48,640 nucleotides of DNA from Aquimarina sp. U1-2 (GCF_017897595.1 NZ_JAGKIK010000023.1:1-48640), one strand, 5' to 3'. Counted from the first letter of the stretch, positions 9,297-18,599 are shown. The notes: generated by a model not told the origin, from the letters alone. Made by a program: numbers and translations.

Positions 9297-11681
9297 TTAT
9301 TCTGTTCTTAAACTTTTTACCGGGTTTTGTAAGGCTGCCCGAACTGCCTGATAACTTATGGTCATGATTGTGATAATCGTTACGCCAACAATCGCAATAG
9401 CAAATACCCACCAATCTATAGAGATCCGGTACTGATAATTTTCTAACCAATTATTCATGAAATACCAGGCAAGAGGTGAAGCAATTATTCCTGCAATTAG
9501 AATAAGTTTGAAAAAGTCTTGCGTGAACAACAGTAAGATATCGCTAATTTTTCCTCCCAGTACTTTTCTAATCCCGATCTCTTTGGTCTTTTGTGCGACA
9601 AAAAATGAAATCAAACCATACAACCCAAGACAGCTAATAAATATGGCTAATCCAGAAAATAATTTGGATAGTGATAAAAACCGTTGTTCTTCTTGATATT
9701 GCTCAGCCACACGTTCGTCTAAAAAGGTATAATCAAATATATTTTTCGGAAAAGCTTTTTCCCAGTGTTCTTCAATTGATGCAAGGGTAGGATTTACGTT
9801 TTTCCCACTAATTTTTATTGCAAATTCACTATACATATCAATTCGTGGAGCAATAAAAATCGGGGTAATACTTTCATGAAAATTTTGGTCATGAAAATTA
9901 GCCACTACTCCAGAAATGGTTGCTTTTATAAACCCTCCATTCAATTCAATAGGTTTACCTACCAATTCTTTTGATGTTAATCCAAGCTTTTCAGCTAATT
10001 TTTCGTTAACAACTACTTCTGTAATCGAATCTGATTCTCTAAAATTGCGTCCGGCAATCAATTCTAAACCAAAGGTTTCGATATAATCTTTGTCAGACAG
10101 CTTTGCAGAAATAAAAAACTCTTCGTATTCTGGTCGAGTACCAAGTTTTACTCCGGTTCCCCAATTGCTATACGCTGCACCAGGACTCGCAAAACACGCG
10201 GTTACATTTTCTACCCCAGCGATTTGAAAAAAGCGATCTTTAAGTGCGTCTAACTTTATTTTTTCTAACTCTTCTGGGATAGCAACCATGACTATTGCAT
10301 CTTTTTTGAATCCTAAATCGGCATTTACCGCATAATTTATTTGTTTACCAATAACAATAGTCGATACAATAAGTAGTATTGAAATCGCAAATTGTGCAGT
10401 AACCAGTATTTTTCTGGTTAATCTTCCACCTGTATCTTTCTGTGTTAATTTGCCTTTTAGTGCCAACGTTGGTACAATTCTAGATAGTAGCACTCCAGGA
10501 TAACTTCCCGCAAAAAGAGATACAACTACAAGTAATATTAGCGCAAAAACAACCATTTCAAAAGTCATTAATGATGAAATAGACAAACTAAGCCCAAAAA
10601 GCTTATTAAACGTTGGGAGTGCAAAAAATGCAATGACACAACCTATTATTATAGCAAAAAGACTGATGATAAAGGTTTCTGAAATAAATTGCCAAAATAA
10701 GTGCTGCTTGTACCCTCCTAGCACCTTTCTAATTCCTATCTCTTTTGAACGTGAAAAAGCTTGTGCGGTAGAAATATTGATGAAATTAATACAGGCAACA
10801 GTGATAAGAAATAGGCCAACAAGACCAAAAATCCAAAGTAAACTTGTATTAATACCACCATAATTACTATTAAAATGAATGTCATTTAAGGGTTGTAATT
10901 TATAACGATGTACATTTTTACTTTTTGGACGATGCTTATTTACTAAAGAAATCAAGGATTCTTCTATATTAGCCACATTTTGATTAGGATGTAATAAAGT
11001 ATAACATTTCAAAGAGAAATTAATGCCAGTCCAAACATCTTTTGCCACAAAATCCCCTGAACCCTTTAACGTAACAAAAGATACAAATACTTCGCCCTGG
11101 ACTGTCGAGTTTTTGGGTAGATCTTTTAGAATCCCTATAATTTGTATCGTTTTATTATTTTCTAGGACAAAACTTTTACCTAAAGGATTATGCCCTCCAA
11201 ATACTTTTTTTGCAAAAGACTCAGTAACATATGCCGTATTGGGATCTGATAAAGACTGACCGCTGATCTTATCCAATAAAGGAAAGCTCAATATTTCAAA
11301 AATATCTTGTTCGGTATATGCTACATCATTTTGAAACTGTTTGGGGTCATTATGATCCTGAATATTAATTTGCAAAGCATCTTGGTAATAAATTTTGGCA
11401 ACTTTCTCTGCATAGTCATACTCTGTTCTAAATGCATTAGCAAAAGCCGGTGGTACAGCTGCTTCGTATCCTATTTCGTTCCCGTGATGCTCCTCGGTTA
11501 CCACACGGTATATTCTATCTGAATGTTCGTGAAAATTGTCAAATTGAAGATGATGGTTGATAAACAAGAAAATTAATATCGAGCAACCAAAGCCAAGTGC
11601 CAATCCCAAAATATTGATAAAAGCAAAGACCTTTCTTTTTTGAAGGTTTCGCCAAGCGATTTTGATATAATTTTTAAACAT
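9297..11681 (-). CDS. FtsX/MacB-type ABC transporter permease (second of five)
   Basis: This 794-residue permease is the shortest of the five. It has TM1 at about 20-43 (FINILGLALGFGCSILIFLF), a first periplasmic domain to about 280, TM2-TM5 with KEIGIRKVLGG, a second periplasmic domain, and three C-terminal segments with a second KEIGIRKVLGG. The identical coupling motif in both halves makes the internal duplication obvious. The C-terminus NPVKSLRTE matches the fifth permease, and the leader and first residues (MFKNYIKIAWRNL) also match that gene, so these two may be the closest pair. It lies 21 bases after the first permease and 18 before the peptidase gene. Confidence 0.9.
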   Translation of the reverse strand: MFKNYIKIAWRNLQKRKVFAFINILGLALGFGCSILIFLFINHHLQFDNFHEHSDRIYRVVTEEHHGNEIGYEAAVPPAFANAFRTEYDYAEKVAKIYYQDALQINIQDHNDPKQFQNDVAYTEQDIFEILSFPLLDKISGQSLSDPNTAYVTESFAKKVFGGHNPLGKSFVLENNKTIQIIGILKDLPKNSTVQGEVFVSFVTLKGSGDFVAKDVWTGINFSLKCYTLLHPNQNVANIEESLISLVNKHRPKSKNVHRYKLQPLNDIHFNSNYGGINTSLLWIFGLVGLFLITVACINFINISTAQAFSRSKEIGIRKVLGGYKQHLFWQFISETFIISLFAIIIGCVIAFFALPTFNKLFGLSLSISSLMTFEMVVFALILLVVVSLFAGSYPGVLLSRIVPTLALKGKLTQKDTGGRLTRKILVTAQFAISILLIVSTIVIGKQINYAVNADLGFKKDAIVMVAIPEELEKIKLDALKDRFFQIAGVENVTACFASPGAAYSNWGTGVKLGTRPEYEEFFISAKLSDKDYIETFGLELIAGRNFRESDSITEVVVNEKLAEKLGLTSKELVGKPIELNGGFIKATISGVVANFHDQNFHESITPIFIAPRIDMYSEFAIKISGKNVNPTLASIEEHWEKAFPKNIFDYTFLDERVAEQYQEEQRFLSLSKLFSGLAIFISCLGLYGLISFFVAQKTKEIGIRKVLGGKISDILLLFTQDFFKLILIAGIIASPLAWYFMNNWLENYQYRISIDWWVFAIAIVGVTIITIMTISYQAVRAALQNPVKSLRTE

Positions 11682-11702
11682 AACTTTTCGTTTTTTGATG
11701 AT

Positions 11703-14135
11703 TTACTCGGCTCGCAAGCTTTTTGTTGGATTAACCATAGCCGCTTTTATACTTTGAAAACTTACAGTAAGTATTGAAATTACAACCGCCAATAACGTTG
11801 CAATTACAAAAACCCAAATATTAATTTCAATTCGATACGAAAAACTTTCTAACCATTTTGCCATGGCATACCAACCTAAAGGAAGTGAAACCAGAATAGC
11901 GATTCCTACCAATCTCAAGAAATCAATCGATAACTTATACGTGATTTGACCAACACTTGCCCCAAGCACTTTACGGATGCCTATTTCTTTAATACGTCTT
12001 TCGGCATTAAAAGTGGCCAACCCAAATAATCCAAGACAGGCAATGATTATTGAGAGTAAAGTAAACGTCATAAAAATACGACCCAATCGTTGTTCTGCCT
12101 GATAGGTGTTATTAAAGGACTCATCCATAAAGTAATACGCAAAAGGAGCTTCTGCCGCCATATCATTCCATATGCTTTCTATTTGAGCAATGGACTCAGA
12201 AAAATTTCCTGCTTCTAATTTGGCAACCATCACATCAGAGTCCCTTCCTAAAGAAAGGCTTAACGATGCTATATCATTTTTTAAGGAAGTAAAATGAAAA
12301 TTCTTTACCACGCCTATAACTGTAGAAAATGTTTGGTTTTCTTCTCCTAAATTAGGTGTAAGCCTCATTCCTAAAACTTCTTCTGGTGTAACACCCATGT
12401 TTTTTACTGCGGTCTCATTAATAATAATAGCCGTAGAGTCTGATACAAACTGGCGATCAAAATCTCTACCGGCAATAATCTCAAGACCTAATGTTTTTAT
12501 GTACTCATGATCTACTCGCCAAGCTTGCATGTTGATTGCATGCTCTTGATCCATTACTCCTTCTATGAAAAAAGAGCTATCAGTTCTAGCAGAAGGTGTT
12601 GGTAAAAAGCTACTCATAGAAGCGCTTTTTACTGACCCCAATTTTTGCACTTCTTCTTTAAACGACAAAGCCTGATCCCCTGCACTGTATACGTCTTCGA
12701 TCACCAAGACCTGATCTCTAGAAAAACCTAAATCTTTATTTTGAATAAATTTGAGCTGTTGAAAAACGACCAATGTACTTACAATCAGAAAAATTGAGAT
12801 TGTAAACTGTACTACAACCAAGGAATTTCTGATTCCACTGCCCCCTATATTACCTTTACCTGATCCTTTGAGTACTTTGGCAGGAACAAATTTTGACATA
12901 AAAAATGCAGGATAAGATCCTGAAAGGATTCCTAACAATAAAGCTGAGATCAATAGTAAAATCGAGAAATAAGGATCGCTAAAAGGAATGGTAATATTGG
13001 TATCTGCCAGCTCATTAAACAATGGTAACACTAAGGTTGCCAATAGTACTGAAAACAGAAGTGAAATAAATGAAATCAAACTAGATTCAGTCAGAAATTG
13101 TCTGATTAATCCGGCTTTATTAGATCCTAAGGTTTTTCGAATTCCAATTTCTTTTGCTCTTTTTAGCGATACTGCTGTCGACAAGTTCATGAAATTAACA
13201 CTTGCCAACACAATTAAAAATATTGCTATTACTGCAAGAATATATACATTTTGTATACTACCATTCCTGCTTAACTCTGCAGATCTGTCTGAATACAGAT
13301 GAATATCTGTTAAAGCAATAGAATCATAGCGTAGATGATTTCCTGCTGCGATAAATTGTTCCTCAGTGATCCCAGGAAAATATTCTTGCGCCCACGGAAT
13401 TACATAAGCTCCTAAAACAGTATTCAAATACGCTTGGAAACCTTCAATTTCAGCATTAGGTGTAAGTTTTATAAATGTAGGATAATTATGATTTCCCCAT
13501 TCACCATTTCTAGAATCCTCATAACTTGCCATGGATATAAAAATCCCATGATTTCTTAGAAATGAGTTTTTGGGCATATCTTCAATAATCCCGGTTACGG
13601 TATAGGTAAATTCATTATCCATTACTAACGTTTGCCCAACAGCATCGGCAACATCAAAATGTTTTTCTGCTGCCGTTTTGGTCATTACAAGCGTATTAGG
13701 CTCGGTTAACGCGGTTTTTGAATCTCCATACAGCAAATCAATACCAAACATTTTAAAAAAGGTAGAATCTGTAAAAGCAACACCGTTTTCTTTTACGTTT
13801 AGTGATTCATCCTTTTTTCTAATCAGCATACTACCGTTATTCCTGAAACGGGTAGTCAACTCGATATAAGGATAATCCTTTTGAACGGCTTCGGCCATCG
13901 GTGCTGATACCTCGGCAAACACTTGTTCGGCTCCTCCAAATTTTACATCAGCATTGATTCGATAGATGCGATCTGCGTCTTTGAACATCCTATCAAAATT
14001 GAGTTCGCTATGTATGTATAAAGAAATAAGAATACCTCCAGCCATACCCAAAGCAAGCCCAAAGGTGTTCAAAAATGTAAAAAATGGCTGCCTTTTAAGG
14101 TTTCTCCAAGTGACTTTGATATAGTTTTTAAACAT
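11703..14135 (-). CDS. FtsX/MacB-type ABC transporter permease (first of five)
   Basis: This 810-residue permease is the first of the array in transcription order. TM1 spans about 19-41, periplasmic domain one about 45-290, TM2 296-315, TM3 351-372, TM4 389-411 and TM5 437-458. A second periplasmic domain follows to about 690, then three C-terminal segments. Coupling motifs KEIGIRKTLGS (328-338) and KEIGIRKVLGA lie in the two halves. It starts 46 bases after the GIN-domain gene. As with MacB relatives, a dimeric ATPase should sit under the two coupling helices and the periplasmic domains should contact the HlyD-type adaptor. The family is certain; the cargo (peptide, lipid or drug) is unknown. 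Confidence 0.9.
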   Translation of the reverse strand: MFKNYIKVTWRNLKRQPFFTFLNTFGLALGMAGGILISLYIHSELNFDRMFKDADRIYRINADVKFGGAEQVFAEVSAPMAEAVQKDYPYIELTTRFRNNGSMLIRKKDESLNVKENGVAFTDSTFFKMFGIDLLYGDSKTALTEPNTLVMTKTAAEKHFDVADAVGQTLVMDNEFTYTVTGIIEDMPKNSFLRNHGIFISMASYEDSRNGEWGNHNYPTFIKLTPNAEIEGFQAYLNTVLGAYVIPWAQEYFPGITEEQFIAAGNHLRYDSIALTDIHLYSDRSAELSRNGSIQNVYILAVIAIFLIVLASVNFMNLSTAVSLKRAKEIGIRKTLGSNKAGLIRQFLTESSLISFISLLFSVLLATLVLPLFNELADTNITIPFSDPYFSILLLISALLLGILSGSYPAFFMSKFVPAKVLKGSGKGNIGGSGIRNSLVVVQFTISIFLIVSTLVVFQQLKFIQNKDLGFSRDQVLVIEDVYSAGDQALSFKEEVQKLGSVKSASMSSFLPTPSARTDSSFFIEGVMDQEHAINMQAWRVDHEYIKTLGLEIIAGRDFDRQFVSDSTAIIINETAVKNMGVTPEEVLGMRLTPNLGEENQTFSTVIGVVKNFHFTSLKNDIASLSLSLGRDSDVMVAKLEAGNFSESIAQIESIWNDMAAEAPFAYYFMDESFNNTYQAEQRLGRIFMTFTLLSIIIACLGLFGLATFNAERRIKEIGIRKVLGASVGQITYKLSIDFLRLVGIAILVSLPLGWYAMAKWLESFSYRIEINIWVFVIATLLAVVISILTVSFQSIKAAMVNPTKSLRAE

Positions 14136-14181
14136 AACCGTTCGTTTTTTGATTGTTGAAATAAGCGTGATTGATGAGCAC

Positions 14182-14934
14182 TTAGTTCATTTTTTGAATT
14201 TTTGCTTTGCCAATAACGATTCCTTTATTGACAGACGGATTTCCGTTATATGCTACGTTTGCTTCTCCGTAAGCCGTTACCTTTAAGTTATCTGAAACAT
14301 TGATTCTAAAGTTTCCTTCACCATAGGCAGTGATCTTGGTTCTTTCATTATTCATCCCTAGCGTATTTACTTCTCCTTCACCATAGACCGTATATTTTTG
14401 ACGCTCCACCCTTCCTTCTTTTACTTCAAAATATCCTTCTCCATACATGGTTACGTTTAGTTCTTCGGTCTTTAAAGCATTCATAGTAATTTTAGATTCT
14501 CCGTATACTTTAAGTCTAAAATCTTCTTGCTTAATTGGGCTTTTGCATAGGATGACTTCTTCTCCTCGAATAGAAAGTTCGTTCAGGGTTTTGTAGGTTA
14601 CTTTTGCTACTACCTGGGTACCTTTGTACATAGGTTTTTTGGTTTTCCACCCTTTGTGATTGTACTCTTTTTCAGTTTTAGTAACCATTTTTGCACCATC
14701 TAGATAGATTCTTAATGTTTTTCCTTCTACTTCTACATTAATTTTGTTTTTGGCAACACTGGCACTTTCTATAGTTACATTATCTTGAGTTCCTTCTTCA
14801 AAAGTTACTTGTATGTGTGGACTAACGATTACTTTATCAAAGTTATCTACGGCAATAGTTTCCTGAGCATAACTAGTTATGATCGAAACCAGAAAAAGAA
14901 CTAAGGCTACTAGGTATTGAGATACTTTTGTCAT
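14182..14934 (-). CDS. Secreted GIN-domain (DUF2807) protein
   Basis: This 250-residue exported protein has a signal peptide ending near residue 23 (ITSYAQ). The rest is a beta-rich repeat region in which YGEG or YGES recurs at least five times between about 150 and 225 (KVYGES, TMYGEG, TVYGEG, TAYGEG, TAYGEA). This is the pattern of the head GIN domain (DUF2807), a right-handed beta-helix-like fold of Bacteroidota with no established enzymatic role. It lies 33 bases after the first ATPase gene and 46 before the first permease, inside the operon, so it is likely an envelope sensor, a substrate-binding accessory or a cell-surface component of the transporter. That role is inferred only from position. 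Confidence 0.8.
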   Translation of the reverse strand: MTKVSQYLVALVLFLVSIITSYAQETIAVDNFDKVIVSPHIQVTFEEGTQDNVTIESASVAKNKINVEVEGKTLRIYLDGAKMVTKTEKEYNHKGWKTKKPMYKGTQVVAKVTYKTLNELSIRGEEVILCKSPIKQEDFRLKVYGESKITMNALKTEELNVTMYGEGYFEVKEGRVERQKYTVYGEGEVNTLGMNNERTKITAYGEGNFRINVSDNLKVTAYGEANVAYNGNPSVNKGIVIGKAKIQKMN

Positions 14935-14967
14935 GACTTAAGATTTTTGTGTGTTTAATGATGTTGT

Positions 14968-15663
14968 TTATGCATTTACCTCGAAAGGTTTATTTTGACT
15001 TTCAGTTACAATTTGTCCGTCGAATAGATTGATGACCCTGTGTGCGTAGTGCGAATCTCGATCAGAGTGCGTTACCATTACTATAGTGGTACCTTCTTGG
15101 TTTAACTCGGTAAGAAGGTTCATCACCTCGATCCCATTTTTTGAGTCCAGGTTTCCGGTGGGTTCATCGGCAAGAATCAATTTTGCATTGGTTACTACCG
15201 CTCTTGCAATTGCTACACGCTGTTGTTGTCCCCCTGATAATTGCTGCGGAAAATGTTTCTCACGATGTGCAATTTTCATGCGTTCAAGCACTTGTTTTAC
15301 TTTTTGTTCGCGTTCACTTTTTTTCATGTTAAGGTAAATCAGCGGAAGCTCTACATTTTCAAAAACCGTAAGCTCATCAATCAGATTAAAACTCTGAAAT
15401 ACAAATCCAAGGTTTCCTTTTCTGATTTTGGTGCGTTGGTTTTCTTTTAACCCTCCTACTTCGTGACCACCAAAATGATAAGTACCTGCTGTGGGATTAT
15501 CCAACATACCGATAATATTAAGCAAAGTGGATTTACCACATCCCGAAGGACCCATGATGGCTACAAACTCACCACCTTCTACAGTTAAGTTAACACCGTT
15601 TAGTGCTAGGGTTTCTACTTCTTCGGTTCTAAAACTCTTTTTTAAGTTTTTTATCTTTATCAT
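14968..15663 (-). CDS. ABC transporter ATP-binding protein, MacB/LolD type (canonical)
   Basis: This 231-residue ATPase has every catalytic motif intact: Walker A GPSGCGKST (38-46), Q90, signature LSGGQ (142-146) followed by QQRVAIARA, Walker B ending D166-E167, D-loop NLDS and switch H199. It belongs to the MacB/LolD/FtsE group that works with FtsX-type permeases. Because it has the full consensus, it is probably the main motor for some or all of the five permeases; the second ATPase at the operon end is degenerate in two positions. A 110-base gap with dispersed repeats separates it from the adaptor gene upstream. Confidence 0.93.
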   Translation of the reverse strand: MIKIKNLKKSFRTEEVETLALNGVNLTVEGGEFVAIMGPSGCGKSTLLNIIGMLDNPTAGTYHFGGHEVGGLKENQRTKIRKGNLGFVFQSFNLIDELTVFENVELPLIYLNMKKSEREQKVKQVLERMKIAHREKHFPQQLSGGQQQRVAIARAVVTNAKLILADEPTGNLDSKNGIEVMNLLTELNQEGTTIVMVTHSDRDSHYAHRVINLFDGQIVTESQNKPFEVNA

Positions 15664-15680
15664 CTTTTGATTGATTTATT

Positions 15681-15720
15681 GGCACCGCCAAAGGGTTTAA
15701 TACCTCTGAAGCTTGCCTCG
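15681..15720 (-). repeat. Dispersed repeat, copy 1 (partner at 38363-38402)
   Basis: Read on the minus strand, this 40-base stretch starts CGAGGCAAGC and ends in CCCTTTGGCGGTGCC. A plus-strand stretch of the same length at 38363-38402 starts with the same ten bases and ends CCCTTTGGGCGACGCC; overall identity by eye is roughly three quarters with small shifts. A second partial piece (CTTGCCTCGAG, near 15755-15766) follows. It fills most of the gap between the adaptor and ATPase genes and is probably a non-coding interspersed element with no gene of its own. Confidence 0.55.
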
Positions 15721-15773
15721 AAATTAAAATTCAGTTTCTTACGAATGTCTCGCGGGCTTGCCTCGAGGTCATC

Positions 15774-17024
15774 TTACTTTAATATTATTTTTTCGGCATC
15801 ACCAAAACTATCGTAGTTTGATGTAATTACTTTTTCTCCGGCTTCAAGTCCTTCTAACAACTCGTAATGTCTTGAGTTCTGCTTTCCGATTCTAATTGGT
15901 CTTTTCCATGCTGTAGTTCCAGAAGCATCTACCACAAAAATCCATTGCCCACCCGTACTCTGAAAAAAGCTTCCTCTTGGTAAAAGCAAGGCATCGTTTG
16001 AAGCACCAAGCTGTAATCTCAGGTTATAACTTTGACCTGATCGGATGGTTTCAGGTTTTTGATCTACAAAAACCAGGTCTACATTAAACTTACCGTTACG
16101 CACTTCTGGATATACTTTTCTTAAGCGCAATTGGTATTCGGTTCCGTTACGCTCTAGTACTGCGATTAAATCTCTTTTCACTCGATCGATATAATGCTCG
16201 TCTATAGCTGCTTCAATTTTATAGTCGGTTAGTACGTTTACTTGTCCTATTCGCTGACCTTGCTGAATGTTTTGTCCTATTTCGGCATCTAAAAACCCAA
16301 GTTGACCGTCTGCAGGAGCTCTTACATTAAGGTGATCGATACGCTCGTACACCATTGATAATGTTTTTTTCATTCTAGCCAAGTCAGCGTCTAGTTCTTT
16401 TAAAGAGGTGCTACGCAAAACATTATCCTGATCGGTTTGTAATTTTATGATATCGAACTGCTTTTGTGATAAATCATAATTCTCTTTAGAGGTAAGATAT
16501 ACTTCTTTCGATATCAGCTCGTCTTCGTACAATGCTTTATTTTGTTCGTAGTTTCTTTTTAACCTTTGTAATTCATACCTTGAATTTACCAGATCCTTTC
16601 TTCCTTCAACTTGCCTGGAATCAAAAGTAAGTTTGGTAGATCTCAAATCATTTTGTTTTAATGCCAGGTTGTTTTCACTTGCTAATATTTGTTCATAGAG
16701 ACCTCGGTTTTCAAGTTTCAGGATAATATCTCCTTTTTTGACCATGGCTCCTTCTTCGATTAACTTTTCTGTTACTCTACCTCCTTCATAAGCATCCATG
16801 TAAATTGTGCTAATCGGCGCTACTGATCCATTTATAGTGATATAATCATCAAATTTTCCGAAGGAGACCTCTGCAATCGATAATTTTTCTTTATCTGTTC
16901 TAAAGGTAGCCGCCGAATTTCCGAAGGCAATTTTCCAACTTAAAAAAACCAATACTACCCCTATAACAATATACCCATAATGTTTAGGTCTTAGTCCTTT
17001 TTTCTTTTCAATTTTTATGTCCAT
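15774..17024 (-). CDS. HlyD/MacA-type periplasmic adaptor (membrane fusion protein)
   Basis: The chosen start is the ATG at 17024 (MDIKIEKKKG), one base after the tolC stop; a start six codons earlier would overlap tolC. The protein has one N-terminal membrane segment (about residues 17-36), a biotinyl-lipoyl-like domain containing the GGRVTEKLIEEGAMVKKGD stretch, a long alpha-helical hairpin rich in Glu, Lys and Gln, the returning half of the lipoyl domain (VRAPADGQLG), and beta-barrel and membrane-proximal domains at the C-terminus. Such adaptors bridge an inner-membrane permease to TolC. It is the only adaptor in the locus, so all five permeases would have to share it or work without one. 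Confidence 0.9.
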   Translation of the reverse strand: MDIKIEKKKGLRPKHYGYIVIGVVLVFLSWKIAFGNSAATFRTDKEKLSIAEVSFGKFDDYITINGSVAPISTIYMDAYEGGRVTEKLIEEGAMVKKGDIILKLENRGLYEQILASENNLALKQNDLRSTKLTFDSRQVEGRKDLVNSRYELQRLKRNYEQNKALYEDELISKEVYLTSKENYDLSQKQFDIIKLQTDQDNVLRSTSLKELDADLARMKKTLSMVYERIDHLNVRAPADGQLGFLDAEIGQNIQQGQRIGQVNVLTDYKIEAAIDEHYIDRVKRDLIAVLERNGTEYQLRLRKVYPEVRNGKFNVDLVFVDQKPETIRSGQSYNLRLQLGASNDALLLPRGSFFQSTGGQWIFVVDASGTTAWKRPIRIGKQNSRHYELLEGLEAGEKVITSNYDSFGDAEKIILK

Positions 17025-17025
17025 T

Positions 17026-18381
17026 TTATGGTGTGCTATCAATGTTAAATACTGGTAATCCTTTATAAAAGTCTAAGGTACTTTCATTCACTTTTAATCG
17101 CAATTGTACCTGTAGATTTTCGTTTTGTGAATTGGCAAAAAGATTTTTTGATTGGTTAAGCTCAATAGCATTGATCATTCCTTTTTGATATCGTTTTTGT
17201 GCAATCTCAAATGCCAATAGTTGTGCTTTCATTTTTTGTGAGCTTTGCTCATATTCTGTTCGTAACGCTTCTCCTTCTTGCACAAGCTGTTGTATTAACT
17301 GATACATTTCTTGTTTTTGAAGATTATAATTATTTTCGGCTCGCATTAAAGCCACCTTCTGCTGTTTTACACGAGAGTGATTTGACCATCTGTTACTTAT
17401 AGGAATATTGATGGATACGCCTACAAATTGAGAAGCATTATCCTTTATTTGCGTTGAAAACGGAACCAACATGCCAGTATCGTTATCAAAATTATTATCT
17501 ACATACCGTGATTGATATCCTGCAGAAATTGCCAATGTTGGAAACAAATTTCCTTTGGCCATAGCTAATTGTTTCTTTGCTGCTTTGGCTCTTAGTTCTT
17601 GTGCCTTAACGATAGGTACAAAAACTTTGGCCTTACTAAAAATAGAATCCTGATGGGTTTCTAAAGCGTTGCTATCGTTAAAATCTACAACTGAAGATGT
17701 AATCGAAATTGTAGATGCATTTTCAAGATTCATTTCCTGCATCAATCTTAGTTTTGCAGCAACTACGTTATTTTGGTTTTGCGTGACTATTAATTGATCT
17801 GCAATCAAAGCAGATTCTGCTTCATACAGATCTGCTTTAGCCATTTGTCCTAACTCTACTTGTCGTTGTACCAAATCAAAGTTATTTTGTGACACCTCTT
17901 TTTGTTCTTTGGATATAGAAAGTAAACCTTCCATAAACTGAATATCATAAAAGGCAGCCATTACTCTAAAGGCCAACAAATATTTTTGATGTAGCGTTTC
18001 TTGGTTGGTAGCCTTATACAAAAATTTTGATGCTTTAATAGCATTTACTTTTTGAAAACCCTGAAACAAATCGATCTGTGCATTTAAGGCATAATTATTA
18101 GATATAAATTCATTGTTCACGAAGTTACTAGTATTTGGGTCTAATGATCTACCAAAATTAAGATTGTAGTCTGAGTATGCACTAACACTGGGTAAAAGGC
18201 TTCGTATGGATTGTTTGTAGGTCTCTTTATTAGACACTTGATTGTATTTAAAATCTTTAAGCTGAAGATTATGTTGTATTGCATAGTTAACACACTTGTC
18301 TAACGACCAGGATTCTTGAGCATAACTTGTGCTAAACACAAGAAAGAGTATAAATGATATGATGTTATTTGTATACTTCAT
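17026..18381 (-). CDS. TolC-family outer-membrane efflux protein
   Basis: This 451-residue channel protein starts with a signal peptide ending near residue 21 (FSTSYAQ). The mature part shows the two tandem halves of the TolC fold: amphipathic coiled-coil helices with heptad Gln/Asn/Leu content around 150-230 and 340-430, and strand-rich segments such as the NFGRSLDPNTSNF stretch near 90-103. It is the first gene of the minus-strand operon and is followed directly by the adaptor. It would provide the outer-membrane exit for the MacB-like permeases. A candidate sigma-54-type promoter lies about 45-60 bases upstream of its start. Confidence 0.9.
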   Translation of the reverse strand: MKYTNNIISFILFLVFSTSYAQESWSLDKCVNYAIQHNLQLKDFKYNQVSNKETYKQSIRSLLPSVSAYSDYNLNFGRSLDPNTSNFVNNEFISNNYALNAQIDLFQGFQKVNAIKASKFLYKATNQETLHQKYLLAFRVMAAFYDIQFMEGLLSISKEQKEVSQNNFDLVQRQVELGQMAKADLYEAESALIADQLIVTQNQNNVVAAKLRLMQEMNLENASTISITSSVVDFNDSNALETHQDSIFSKAKVFVPIVKAQELRAKAAKKQLAMAKGNLFPTLAISAGYQSRYVDNNFDNDTGMLVPFSTQIKDNASQFVGVSINIPISNRWSNHSRVKQQKVALMRAENNYNLQKQEMYQLIQQLVQEGEALRTEYEQSSQKMKAQLLAFEIAQKRYQKGMINAIELNQSKNLFANSQNENLQVQLRLKVNESTLDFYKGLPVFNIDSTP

Positions 18382-18423
18382 TGGTTATACCTATCTAAAT
18401 AACGTTTTGATGCCAAACTATAA

Positions 18424-18438
18424 CCTAATCATGTGCCA
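18424..18438 (-). promoter_or_regulatory. Candidate sigma-54 (-24/-12) promoter of the efflux operon
   Basis: On the minus strand the sequence reads TTGGCACA, a near-perfect -24 element. TTAGG falls at the position of the -12 element (consensus TTGC), and the spacing from the GG pair to the -12 G is correct. The -12 element is imperfect. The predicted start of transcription would be about 30 bases upstream of the tolC ATG at 18381. The divergent neighbour encodes a sigma-54 activator, which supports the reading. Confidence 0.45.
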
Positions 18439-18599
18439 AAAATGTAATATTTTTAAAATCAAATAATTACAATTAATCTTTTACATACCTGAATTTAGAA
18501 TTGTAAAATAATTATACAAATAGTGTCCAGTTTTTTTACACAATGTGTTATGTAATGGTTCTAATTTGTAGTTTTATTCTAGAATTCAAACCCTTTATC

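Noticed and set aside
822..14135. Permeases as the cell-division protein FtsX
   Set aside because: True FtsX is about 300 residues with four membrane segments and is paired with FtsE; these are about 800 residues with two fused units and lie with TolC and HlyD genes.
18540..18599. A sigma-54 promoter for the response-regulator gene (TGGTTCTAATTTGTA near 18555)
   Set aside because: Spacing between the GG and the TTTG is one base off and the -24 element is poor, so I did not list it.
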